In this document: positions 29,327-37,785 of the stretch, in pieces
How positions within the stretch are numbered: position 1 is the stretch's first letter
Layout of the letters: the number at the start of each line of letters is the position of its first letter
NCBI GenBank assembly: GCA_905182485.1
Contig: CAJJBO010000003.1
Span: 62,001-126,000, forward strand
Reading direction: 5' to 3'
DNA from: an uncultured Luminiphilus sp.
GTDB lineage: Bacteria > Pseudomonadota > Gammaproteobacteria > Pseudomonadales > Halieaceae
DNA: 64,000 bases
Made by a program: the position numbers and the translations under genes
Notes under the pieces: model-generated
Database searches by the model: none
What the model saw: only the letters and a program-made list of their open reading frames with translations
What the model was told of the DNA's origin: nothing

Positions 29327-30397
29327 ATGACCGCCACCCATGCTTTTGCTGACGCATTACTCCACTGGTTCGACCAGCACGGACGTTCGCATTTGCCCTG
29401 GCAACACAATCGCACGCCTTATCGGGTTTGGGTGTCCGAAATCATGCTGCAACAAACACAGGTCATGACAGCCATTCCTTTTTACGAGCGGTTTATGGCC
29501 GCCATGCCCACCGTGCGCGATCTCGCTGAAGCGCCTGAGGATGCCGTTTTGTATTTATGGACCGGTCTCGGTTACTACGCCCGCGCGCGTAATCTGCACC
29601 GAAGCGCCAAACTGATTTGCACTGACTACGACGGCCGTTTCCCTGACAATCTAGATGATTTGATCTCGCTCCCGGGCATTGGCCGCTCCACCGCAGGGGC
29701 AATACTGTGTCTCGCGATGGGCGGGCGAGCCCCTATTCTCGACGGTAATGTGAAACGCGTGCTGGCGCGGTACTACGCTATCGATGGCTGGCCAGGACAG
29801 CGCACAGTAAGCGATCAATTATGGAGCTTAGCCGAGCGCAATACGCCTCATGAGCGCGTCGCGGATTATACGCAAGCCATGATGGACCTCGGCGCCACCT
29901 GCTGTAAGCGAACCCAGCCCAGCTGCACCACCTGCCCGGTGCAAACAAAGTGCCGCGCACTCGTAACTCAAAGCCAAGCGGCCTTTCCCGGTCGCAAACC
30001 GCAAAAGCCTAAGCCCTCGCGGCAACGCTGGTTTGCCATTGCCATTACATCATCGGGCGAGGTGCTGCTGCAGAAGCGTCCGGCCAAGGGCATTTGGGGC
30101 GGATTATGGGCGCCACCCGAATTTTCGGATGAGGCCTCGGCCAAAGAATGGCTGCATGATACCGTGGGTGTCAGTGCGGGCAACTGTTATCTTGGAACCC
30201 CTTTCCACCATGTTTTTACGCATTTTAAGCTCGAAGCCACGCCAGTTTATGCCCAATGCAGTGAAAACCAACTGGTTTCGCCCGCCGTAAACATTGACGA
30301 AGAGAATGTGCGGTGGTTCAGTTTGCGTCCGGTACCATCGGTAGGACTGCCCGCCCCGATCGTGCGTTTGTTAAACACATTGGGCAACGACGCCTAG
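29327..30397 (+). CDS. mutY: Adenine DNA glycosylase MutY
   Basis: Removes adenine paired with 8-oxoguanine, preventing G-to-T mutations. The 356 residues contain WVSEIMLQQTQVMTAIPFYERF, the helix-hairpin-helix LPGIGRSTAGAILC followed by ILDGNVKRVLARYY, and the 4Fe-4S ligands in CCKRTQPSCTTCPVQTKC. A C-terminal Nudix-like domain (from about residue 230) recognises the oxidised guanine, with FHHVFTHFKLEATPVYA characteristic of it. yggX follows after 15 bases, the standard neighbour. Confidence 0.97.
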   Translation: MTATHAFADALLHWFDQHGRSHLPWQHNRTPYRVWVSEIMLQQTQVMTAIPFYERFMAAMPTVRDLAEAPEDAVLYLWTGLGYYARARNLHRSAKLICTDYDGRFPDNLDDLISLPGIGRSTAGAILCLAMGGRAPILDGNVKRVLARYYAIDGWPGQRTVSDQLWSLAERNTPHERVADYTQAMMDLGATCCKRTQPSCTTCPVQTKCRALVTQSQAAFPGRKPQKPKPSRQRWFAIAITSSGEVLLQKRPAKGIWGGLWAPPEFSDEASAKEWLHDTVGVSAGNCYLGTPFHHVFTHFKLEATPVYAQCSENQLVSPAVNIDEENVRWFSLRPVPSVGLPAPIVRLLNTLGNDA

Positions 30398-30412
30398 CGC
30401 GAGGAATGGTTC

Positions 30413-30685
30413 ATGACAAGAATGGTCACCTGTAGACGATACCAAGAAGAGCTAGAGGGCCTTGACCGCCCCCCGCTGCCCGGCGCTAAAGGGCAGGATA
30501 TCTTTGATCATGTATCAAAGAAGGCGTGGCTCGAATGGCAAAGCCACCAAACTATGCTGATCAATGAAAAGCATCTCAGCTTGATAGATGCTGACGCGCG
30601 CCAATACCTGATGGGTGAAATGGATAAATTCCTCTCCGGTGAGGCTTTCGATCAAGTCGAAGGCTACGTGCCACCCAGTGAATAA
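30413..30685 (+). CDS. yggX: Fe(2+)-trafficking protein YggX
   Basis: A 90-residue protein implicated in protecting iron-sulfur enzymes and DNA from oxidative damage. [20 protein letters not shown] with Cys7, [23 protein letters not shown] and [10 protein letters not shown] are family-defining. It is expressed with mutY, which carries a 4Fe-4S cluster, a pairing conserved across gammaproteobacteria. Confidence 0.97.
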   Translation: MTRMVTCRRYQEELEGLDRPPLPGAKGQDIFDHVSKKAWLEWQSHQTMLINEKHLSLIDADARQYLMGEMDKFLSGEAFDQVEGYVPPSE

Positions 30686-30709
30686 CCAAGCTGTAGCCAC
30701 GGCAACACA

Positions 30710-31828
30710 GTGCCTGCCAAGCCACCAAGGCGCCCAGAGGTGAAATGGCGAGCTTGGCTGATAACAGCGCTGTCTTGCTTGACGGTGACAGCGGTATTGG
30801 CCGGCGTGAAGTACTCACAGATTGCTCAGGCCATGGAGCTCATGGAGAGTTTTCCGCCGCCGAGTGAAACCATTACCGTCGCGCAGGTGCGACCTGACAG
30901 CTGGGCACCCACGCGGTTGCTCAGTGGGACCGTTCGGTCCCCCGAACATTTAGTCATTGCAACAGAGATACCCGGCCGGGTCGTCGAACTACCCTTTCAC
31001 AGTGGTGATACGGTGCCCAAAGGCGCAGCCATTGTGGTGCTCTTTAACGATGATCTAGAAGCGCAGCGTACGGCGTTGCAAGCTGATTTGAACTTGGTGA
31101 ATACCCAACTCGAACGCAACCAAACCCTGGAAGCAGATGCGTTGGTATCTCGTGATCGACTCGATACGCTGACCGCACAAACGCTGTCTCTCACAGCACA
31201 AATTGCGGTATTAAATGCGCGCCTAAGCAGAACAACCGTGCGAGCGCCCTTTACCGGCACCTTAGGAATTTACCCTCAGCGCGTCGGTGATTTAATGCAT
31301 CTCAGCGAAGTACTGACCACCCTCACAGGATTAAATGCTGAGCGTTGGATCGACTTTAAAGTGCCCCAAGGACTTACTGAGCTGAACGTGGGAGACACCG
31401 TCAGTATTCGCGATATTGCGGGCCACGCTGTCGGTCCTGCCACCATCATCGCGGTCTCTGACGCCTTTGCCGAGGGGACTCGTACCTATGACGTGCGGGC
31501 AGCATTACAAGCAGCAGGACTCCGCCACGGTGCATTAGTGCAGGTAGCAGTGAGCACAGGCCCCAGAGAAAACGTGTTGTCAGTGCCCGCACGCAGCGTC
31601 CGCTGGGACCCTGAAGGCGCTCATGCGTTTGTGGTCGAGCCCTCTGAGCCGGGAGCGCACCTTGCCCACAAAGCATCATTGCGCAGAGTCGAGGTGCGGG
31701 GTGAGCGGGACGGTCGCTTTTTTATCTTGGGAGCGCTCAGCACTGACGATCGCGTCGCAGATAAGGGTGCGTTTAAACTGAACGATCAGATTTTATTGCG
31801 GGTTCAGGCAGGGGCGCCACGAGGGTGA
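30710..31828 (+). CDS. RND efflux periplasmic adaptor (membrane fusion protein)
   Basis: A 372-residue adaptor from a GTG start, with an N-terminal membrane helix (WLITALSCLTVTAVLAGV) serving as anchor or signal. It has the usual nested layout: beta-barrel strand and lipoyl half (VIATEIPGRVVELPFHSGDTVPKG), an alpha-hairpin (about residues 115-165), the second lipoyl half (VRAPFTGTLGIYPQRVGD), then beta-barrel and membrane-proximal domains. Its stop overlaps the RND transporter start as GTGA. It bridges the inner-membrane pump and an outer-membrane channel, possibly the TolC encoded at 50.7 kb. The substrate is unknown. Confidence 0.93.
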   Translation: MPAKPPRRPEVKWRAWLITALSCLTVTAVLAGVKYSQIAQAMELMESFPPPSETITVAQVRPDSWAPTRLLSGTVRSPEHLVIATEIPGRVVELPFHSGDTVPKGAAIVVLFNDDLEAQRTALQADLNLVNTQLERNQTLEADALVSRDRLDTLTAQTLSLTAQIAVLNARLSRTTVRAPFTGTLGIYPQRVGDLMHLSEVLTTLTGLNAERWIDFKVPQGLTELNVGDTVSIRDIAGHAVGPATIIAVSDAFAEGTRTYDVRAALQAAGLRHGALVQVAVSTGPRENVLSVPARSVRWDPEGAHAFVVEPSEPGAHLAHKASLRRVEVRGERDGRFFILGALSTDDRVADKGAFKLNDQILLRVQAGAPRG

Positions 31829-34800
31829 CCTCGCCTAAAAACCGACCGCGCTGGACTGATATTTTTATCGAGCGGCCCGTAGTGGCGGCGGTCTTTTGTC
31901 TCGCACTGCTGCTGGTTGGCATTCGTTCAGCCATTCATTTACCGGTCATCTCGTTTCCGGTGATTGAAAGTTCTTCCATCGCGATCTCAACCGTTTACCC
32001 CGGCGCCAGTGCCGAGACGGTGCAAGGCTTTGTGACAGAACCCATCGAGCGCGTAGCCAGCAGTGTCCCGGGGTTGGACTACGTCGAATCGGTTACGACC
32101 GCCGGAGTCAGCACCGTCACGTTGTGGTTACAACTGAATCAAGATACCACCAAGGTATTAGCAGAGCTGTCGACACGACTGAGTCAAATCCGGTTCGAAC
32201 TACCTGAGGGAACTGAGGACCCGGCAATTGAAATCAGCCGCGCTGATACCCCTTATGCCAGCTTTTATTTGGGAGTGAAGATCCCGCCTACGCGGACCTA
32301 TTCAGAGGTCACTGACATCATTCAGCGCACCATTTTGCCGCGCTTGTCTGCCGTACCCAATGTGCAAAGAGTAGTCAATTATGGCTTGCCGCAGGCCATG
32401 CGCATCTGGCTGGATCCTTGGCGTATGGCTGCCTTAAACGTCGATACCGACGATATTCAACTCACACTGCGCCGTAATAATGTCATTGGCACCTTTGGCC
32501 AGGCCGAGAGTGGCTCGCAACGCATCAACCTTCAAACGAACAGCGAAGCGAGGTCGCCTGAAGATTTCGCCAACATGCTGATCCGACAAGAGAACGGAAC
32601 AGAGATCCGCCTCGGGGACGTCGCCTCGGTCGAAGTGGGTACGATGGAAGTCTCTCGAATGGCGCGCTCTAATCAGGATCAGGTCGTGTTCATACCGGTC
32701 TACCCCGAGCCCGGCACCAGCGAAATCGCGGTGGGCAACCTCCTGTATGAGTCAGTTGACGAGATCAACAGCACCCTTCCCCCTGATCTACAGCTCACTA
32801 TTCCATTTGATAATTCTCGCTACATGCGCGACGCCGTTGCTGAGATTTTTCTAACACTCGGAGAAACCGTTTTGCTAGTGGGGCTGGTGGTAGTGGCGCT
32901 AATGGGCTCAGTCAGAAGTGCCTTGGTGCCGCTATTGACCATACCTATTTCGATTTTGGGCACCGCCGCCGCCATGTCGGCAATGGGGTTTTCACTCAAT
33001 CTATTGACGATTTTAGCGATCGTGCTATCAGTCGGCCTAGTGGTCGATGACGCCATTGTGGTGGTCGAGAATGTGGCGCGCAATCTGCGCGAGGGTATGA
33101 GTAGACGCGATGCCGCGCTGGCCTCCTCTCGGCGGCTACTCTCTCCTATCATTGCTATGACCATCACCTTAGGAGTGGTCTACGCGCCCATTGGCTTTCT
33201 AGCGGGGCTATCGGGTGTCCTGTTTAGAGAATTCGCGTTCACACTTGCGGTAGCCGTGCTCATTTCAGGTTTTGTCGCTATGACGCTGTCTCCGATTATG
33301 AGTGCCTGGGTGTGTCCGGATCGTGGTCACGAGACGCGTATCACGCGCTGGGTCAATCGTTGGTTTGAAACGATCTCGACGCGTTACGGGCGATTAATCG
33401 ATTTTTCTCTGCGCTGGCGTCTGCAACTGATTGCAGCAGGCGGGTTTTTTACGCTATTAATCGTGCCGCTTTACCTATTTTCATTACAAGAATTAGCCCC
33501 CGTCGAGGATCAAAGCGCGATCAATCTCGTGGTTGATGCAGCACCAGAATCAACCATCGAAGAAACATTACAAGGCTTCACTGAGGCGGTCGATATCTTA
33601 CTCAAAAGACCCGAGACCAGTTATATCTGGCAGACATTGGGTCCCTCAGGAGGCTACGGTGGGCATGAGTTCGTGCCACCTGACGAGCGAACGCTCAGCA
33701 CGCACAGTTTATTGCCAACGATTCGATCAGATCTGGCAGCATTACCTTCAGTACGGGCCTTTCCAGCGACGACACCAGCGCTGCCCACAGCAGGACAGTT
33801 TGATGTGGAGGTTGTGATTACCTCTTCAGAGTCCACCCTTAAGATGCGCCCTCATGCGCTAGCGATGGTAGAACAAGCGCAAGCTTCCGGACTGTTTTTG
33901 TACTTTGATACCAGCTTACGGCTCGATCTCCTCTCGGTGGAGTATCGGCTGGACAAGGACCGGCTCGCAGACTTGGGCATGAACCTTAATGATGTCACCT
34001 CGCAGATGAGCTTGTTTGTATCAGAGGGTTATGTCACGCGATACGACGAGCGGGGTCGCGCCTATCGCGTGATTCCCATGCTGAAACGCAATCTGAAAAG
34101 ATCGCCTGAAACACTATTGGATACACCCATCACGCTCCCTTCAGGCGACCAGGTGCCCTTTGGCGCGTTCGCCACGCTGGAGCGCAATACCACCGCCAGA
34201 GCGCTCACCCGGTTCCAACAAAAAGGCAGTTTTAAACTGTTCGGAGGCGTGATTCCGGGGTACACCAAAGAGCAGGCACTCAGTGAAATTGAGCGGATAG
34301 CCCAAGACACGCTGCCACCAGGGTATGTACTGGATTACACCGGGGAATCGCGTGAGATTCGTCGCGAAGGTAATACCATGGTGGGGGTGCTAGGCGCCTC
34401 TCTCATCATGGTATTTCTAGTATTAGCGCTGCAGTTTGACAGCTTTCGAGATCCGCTCATTATTTTATTAGGCTCAGCACCCTTGGCGCTATTTGCGGCA
34501 ATGGTGATTACCTTTACCGGCTTCACCACCATCAATATTTATTCACAAGTAGGGTTAATCACCCTAGTGGGACTGATCTCCAAAAATGCCATCCTAATCG
34601 TAGACTTCGCTAATCAAGCGCAAATGGACGGGCTGAGTAAAGTTGCGGCTATCAAAGCCGCTTCAATGAATCGCCTGCGGCCGGTTTTAATGACAACAGG
34701 CGCCACCGTATTCGGTCACTTTCCTCTCGTGCTGGTCACGGGTGCCGGCGCAGAAGCCCGCAATAGCATTGGATTTATCTTGGTCATCGGGATGCTCATT

Positions 34801-34926
34801 GGCACCCTGTTTACCCTGGTGTTGTTACCGGCGATCTACTCTTTGCTCGCGTCGGATCACCACGTCACCTCGCAAACAGACCCAACCCACGGATCCATAG
34901 CAACGAGCGACCGGCCCACTCGATAA
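31825..34926 (+). CDS. RND multidrug efflux transporter permease
   Basis: A 1033-residue inner-membrane proton antiporter of the AcrB/MexF (HAE) type with twelve predicted helices and two large periplasmic loops. IERPVVAAVFCLALLLVGI starts helix 1, GLVVDDAIVVVENVARN has the paired aspartates of the proton relay in helix 4, and LVGLISKNAILIVDFANQA supplies the helix 10 lysine. It starts with GTG overlapping the adaptor gene. No outer-membrane factor gene is adjacent, so the pump probably uses a TolC encoded elsewhere. Drug or metabolite specificity cannot be read from the sequence. Confidence 0.95.
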   Translation: MTSPKNRPRWTDIFIERPVVAAVFCLALLLVGIRSAIHLPVISFPVIESSSIAISTVYPGASAETVQGFVTEPIERVASSVPGLDYVESVTTAGVSTVTLWLQLNQDTTKVLAELSTRLSQIRFELPEGTEDPAIEISRADTPYASFYLGVKIPPTRTYSEVTDIIQRTILPRLSAVPNVQRVVNYGLPQAMRIWLDPWRMAALNVDTDDIQLTLRRNNVIGTFGQAESGSQRINLQTNSEARSPEDFANMLIRQENGTEIRLGDVASVEVGTMEVSRMARSNQDQVVFIPVYPEPGTSEIAVGNLLYESVDEINSTLPPDLQLTIPFDNSRYMRDAVAEIFLTLGETVLLVGLVVVALMGSVRSALVPLLTIPISILGTAAAMSAMGFSLNLLTILAIVLSVGLVVDDAIVVVENVARNLREGMSRRDAALASSRRLLSPIIAMTITLGVVYAPIGFLAGLSGVLFREFAFTLAVAVLISGFVAMTLSPIMSAWVCPDRGHETRITRWVNRWFETISTRYGRLIDFSLRWRLQLIAAGGFFTLLIVPLYLFSLQELAPVEDQSAINLVVDAAPESTIEETLQGFTEAVDILLKRPETSYIWQTLGPSGGYGGHEFVPPDERTLSTHSLLPTIRSDLAALPSVRAFPATTPALPTAGQFDVEVVITSSESTLKMRPHALAMVEQAQASGLFLYFDTSLRLDLLSVEYRLDKDRLADLGMNLNDVTSQMSLFVSEGYVTRYDERGRAYRVIPMLKRNLKRSPETLLDTPITLPSGDQVPFGAFATLERNTTARALTRFQQKGSFKLFGGVIPGYTKEQALSEIERIAQDTLPPGYVLDYTGESREIRREGNTMVGVLGASLIMVFLVLALQFDSFRDPLIILLGSAPLALFAAMVITFTGFTTINIYSQVGLITLVGLISKNAILIVDFANQAQMDGLSKVAAIKAASMNRLRPVLMTTGATVFGHFPLVLVTGAGAEARNSIGFILVIGMLIGTLFTLVLLPAIYSLLASDHHVTSQTDPTHGSIATSDRPTR

Positions 34927-34934
34927 CCCAAAAC

Positions 34935-34963
34935 TTGACGCGTCGGGGGTGCACAGGTTTAAT
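34935..34963 (+). promoter_or_regulatory. Promoter of tRNA-Phe
   Basis: TTGACG and TTTAAT are separated by exactly 17 bases, a near-consensus sigma-70 promoter. A GC-rich discriminator follows (ACGCGGCGC), typical of growth-rate-controlled stable RNA genes. The tRNA begins 31 bases after the -10 element. Confidence 0.75.
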
Positions 34964-34994
34964 ACGCGGCGCTTCGGGCGCTAAACCCGTCGTT

Positions 34995-35070
34995 GCCCAG
35001 GTAGCTCAGTCGGTAGAGCAGTGGATTGAAAATCCTCGTGTCGGTGGTTCGATTCCGCCCCTGGGCACCA
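34995..35070 (+). tRNA. tRNA-Phe (GAA)
   Basis: A 76-base tRNA with an encoded CCA end. The acceptor stem GCCCAGG pairs with CCTGGGC; the D arm is GCTCAGTCGGTAGAGC. The anticodon loop TTGAAAA carries GAA, and the T arm is GGTGGTTCGATTCCGCC. The anticodon stem GTGGA/TCCTC has a T-T mismatch at the second pair, where relatives usually have GGGGA/TCCCC. It is a single gene not flanked by other tRNAs. Confidence 0.97.
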
Positions 35071-35327
35071 TCTCCTTACAGCTCTATTTAGAGCCTCGCG
35101 AGGGTATTCGGCGTTCATGTGTCGCAGTCGACCCATTATGGCAACCATCAGCTGCGTCTTAACTGCGCCCATGACTACTTAAAGTGGGTACTTAACTCGC
35201 TGCTGCACGAAATGACTGCGCCTTGCCTTGGGCCAGCTAACGAACCAGCCATCTTCCAGAAAGAGGGATCTAATGCGTTGTCCTGCTCGTAGAGTATTAC
35301 AAGAAGAATAGTCATAGAGGATTCACT
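35071..35327. other. Intergenic region downstream of tRNA-Phe
   Basis: No gene seen in these 257 bases. Directly after the tRNA there are two small palindromes, GCTCTATTTAGAGC (35081-35094) and CCTCGCGAGG (35094-35103). They could act in 3' processing or weak termination but lack a T run. No integrase gene and no second copy of the tRNA 3' end were seen. Confidence 0.4.
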
Positions 35328-35441
35328 ATGGATTACATGACACTAGCCATTTGTGCCGTATTTTGGGTGATCATCAGCATTGATGCCACGTCTCGGCAGA
35401 AACCGCTGCTATTACTCGATCGAACGAAAAGGACACGCTAG
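35328..35441 (+). CDS. Possible small membrane protein
   Basis: ATG at 35328 is preceded by AGAGG at good spacing. The 37-codon frame begins MDYMTLAICAVFWVIISIDA, a convincing single membrane helix, then turns polar. One base later in the same stretch an alternative frame gives a 16-residue tail ending NEKDTLA, with a stop at 35444, so an indel near 35385-35395 may affect the C-terminus. No family recognised. The ribosome-binding site and helix are the only support. Confidence 0.35.
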   Translation: MDYMTLAICAVFWVIISIDATSRQKPLLLLDRTKRTR

Positions 35442-35460
35442 CCTAGCGCGGCGATCCCAT

Positions 35461-35651
35461 ATGAGCTGGCTTGTGATTGGCTTCTGGGGCTGTGCGGCCA
35501 TGTGGCTTATCAGTCTGCTGGGGATATCGGCTTGGCTCGCGATGAGCGGGTCGCGCCAGGCATGCAGTGGTTAGCGCTAATCAGTGCACTGCTGGCCTTT
35601 ATAGGAATGTGCTACTTCGGCGCCGCCGCCAACCTATTTGGTTGGTCGTAG
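35461..35651 (+). CDS. Possible small membrane protein with frameshift
   Basis: ATG at 35461 opens MSWLVIGFWGCAAMWLISLL, a membrane helix. The frame then stops at 35573, but a second hydrophobic segment, WLALISALLAFIGMCYFGAA, follows in another frame up to the stop at 35651. Joining them near the G run at about 35519-35523 gives a two-helix protein of about 63 residues ending NLFGWS. There is no clear ribosome-binding site. It may be cotranscribed with the small membrane frame upstream. No family recognised. Confidence 0.3.
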
Positions 35652-35961
35652 CCGGCTCAGCGTTTACCGCACCCGTCGCCACCACGCCAATCAATTGCGC
35701 ATCTGTTAGTCGCAGACCGCGGCGCCCAAACGAATTAATCAACCATCGAGCGTCGCGTGCTGTTTTTCATCGCGCGCTCCAAGACCGTTCTTGTGCTAAA
35801 GGGTCTTCACTCTACCCCTGAGGAGCCTTGACGCCAGCAGGCCGAGGCCAACTGATAGCCGGTCGAGAGAGCCGCAGCACTCCCGTATTTTTTTTCGTCG
35901 GCAGACAGGTAAAATGGTGTCATCACCAGTCGGTAACAGACCCTCGAGGGAGTCCACCACC
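35652..35961. other. Intergenic region before the Rieske oxygenase gene
   Basis: No supported gene. On the minus strand a short frame (about 35599-35775) reads INSFGRRGLRLTDAQLIGVV, which looks protein-like but has no start and overlaps the small membrane frame, so it is left uncalled. A run of eight T occurs near 35889-35896 without a clear hairpin. GAGGGAG at 35945-35951 is the likely ribosome-binding site of the next gene. Confidence 0.35.
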
Positions 35962-37319
35962 ATGAAAGTGCCAGCACCCACGCTCGATACATGGCCAGAA
36001 CAAGCTATTCGGGGCGATCGTATTGTCGGATCGCGCTACACCTCCCAGAACTTTATGGAGCAAGAGTGGGAGGGCATGTGGACGCGAGTGTGGTTGCTGC
36101 TAGGCCGCGAAGCTGAAATCCCTCAAGCCGGTGATTGGCAAATGGAGCCGGTGGGGCGAGAAGAAATTTTAATGGTGCGTCAGCAAGACAGTAGCATTAA
36201 GGCGTTTTATAACGTCTGCCAGCATCGCGGCAATCCGCTGGTCGATGAGCCCAAGGGGAGCAACCCACGTCGTTTCGTTTGCCGCTATCACAGCTGGGCG
36301 TTTTTACCCGATGGTGCGCTGCAGTTCGTACCCGACCGGGAAGATTTTCCCGAGGGAAACCCCTGTGGAAAACTGCGCTTAGCGGAACTGCGCTGCGAAA
36401 CCTTTGCGGGTTTTATCTGGGTCAACATGGATCCTAACTGCCAACCCCTTCGGAGCTACCTTGGGCCCATCTGGGATGAGTGGAACGCTCGAGAGGTCGG
36501 CGACTGGCAGCGCACGATGGCCAATACCGTATGGCTCCCCTGTAACTGGAAGGCCGTATTGGATAATTTTAATGAGTCCTATCACGTACCGACCGTTCAC
36601 ATGGGTGCAACCCCCTCGACCGACCGCACTGCCATAGCAGGGGGCATCAATACCTACTTCAAAGAAACGCGTTTCGACCTCGCTGACGAGGGGCATGCAC
36701 GCATGATCATGAAGGGGGGGTACGGTGCTGGCGTTACGGACGCCGAGGGAAAAATAGCAGAGCCCCTAGCGTCACTACTCGCCTATTGGTCCCTCGACCC
36801 CGATCAGCTTCACAGGCAGGCCCGATGACACTCGCGAGGCTTTGCAGGAAGCAAAGCGTTCATTGGGCCCCGAAAAAGGCTACACCCATTACAGTGCGGT
36901 ACCGGATGAACAGCTAACCGACGCCTTTCATTACACGATTTTTCCAAATTTCGCGGTATCGCTCTGGGCGGACGGCTTTCACTTTTTACGGGCCCGACCG
37001 CATCCCAAGCGACCCGGAACAGTGTTTGTTTGATAACTGGTGGTATGCCAGCCCCGCCAGCATTCAGGCCGAACTGGACGACGGCATGAGTGCCACGGAT
37101 TCACTCATCGGCGACGGGCAGGGCGATGCGCCCGTGCGGTGGCTCAACCTGGACGAAGAGTCCATCGGCCCTGCCATTGAGGATGACGTGGCCGTGCTGG
37201 TGACCCAACAGCGCGGCGTGCGCTCCAGAGGATTCACCGGCGCCTACTTATCGGGCCAAGAGAAGCGCATTAGCCGCTACCACGAGCGCATTGATGACTA
37301 TATTGCGGGCAAGCTGTGA
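35962..37319 (+). CDS. Rieske non-heme iron oxygenase, catalytic alpha subunit, frame broken twice
   Basis: Start at ATG 35962 (MKVPAPTLDTWPEQ). The Rieske 2Fe-2S ligands are C86, H88, C107 and H110 (VCQHRGNP ... VCRYHSW). The mononuclear iron site is in NWKAVLDNFNESYHVPTVH (H208, H213). Near 36800-36815 one extra base ends the frame, and the protein resumes as FTGRPDDTREALQEAKRSLG. Near 36998-37005 another insertion occurs, resuming DPEQCLFDNWWYASPASIQA to the stop at 37319. Total is about 450 residues, normal for the family. It would hydroxylate an aromatic, amine or sterol-like substrate with O2 and electrons from a reductase not encoded here. The substrate is unknown. Confidence 0.88.
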
Positions 37320-37339
37320 CCCTGAGGGAGAAATCGACT

Positions 37340-37751
37340 ATGACCGCAACCGATGACCGTCAACGCATTCAGGACCTGATGCTGGCTTATGCCGCCGCCG
37401 TGGACGATAACGATATGGCCGCCTACCGCGACTGCTTCGCCGACGATGTTGAGATCGTGGGTTTTGGGGAGTCGGCCGTTCGCGGTGCCGATCAGTGGGT
37501 CGCCTCCGTCAGAGGCTCAACTCGAGGCCTTTTCAGGAACCCAACATCTGCTCAGCCCACCGCTGGCGACCGTGGCGGGGGATCGCGCGTCAGCGCGAAC
37601 CGATGTCCAAGCGCTCCATTTTCTCAAAACGCCCGCTGACGGGACGTTTACGCTGTGGGCGACCTACCTGACCGATTTCATCCAAACCCAAGACACGTGG
37701 ACAATCGCGCGACACGAATTAGTGGTCCGCGGCACCCAGCAGCACCCCTAA
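37340..37751 (+). CDS. NTF2-like/SnoaL family protein, frame broken once
   Basis: ATG at 37340 with GAGGGAG upstream, 20 bases after the Rieske gene. The peptide MTATDDRQRIQDLMLAYAAA with DDNDMAAYRDCFADDVEIVG is the standard N-terminal part of SnoaL-like cone folds. One extra base near 37508-37514 shifts the frame, and the protein resumes as EAQLEAFSGTQHLLSPPLAT, ending VVRGTQQHP at 37751, about 137 residues in all. Small NTF2-like proteins often accompany Rieske oxygenases, either as beta-subunit-like partners or as separate isomerases or hydrolases. Its role here is inferred from neighbourhood only. Confidence 0.75.
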
Positions 37752-37785
37752 TCGAACGAGCCGTCGTCATTACACTGATCGTCCT

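Noticed and set aside
34995-35070. tRNA-Phe as an active integration site
   Set aside because: No integrase, no direct repeat of the tRNA 3' end and no phage genes were found in the window.
35081-35103. Two small palindromes after tRNA-Phe as a terminator
   Set aside because: Short stems and no T run; not enough to call a terminator.
35599-35775. Minus-strand frame containing INSFGRRGLRLTDAQLIGVV
   Set aside because: No start codon with a ribosome-binding site, ends in an arginine-rich tail, and overlaps the better-supported plus-strand hydrophobic frame.
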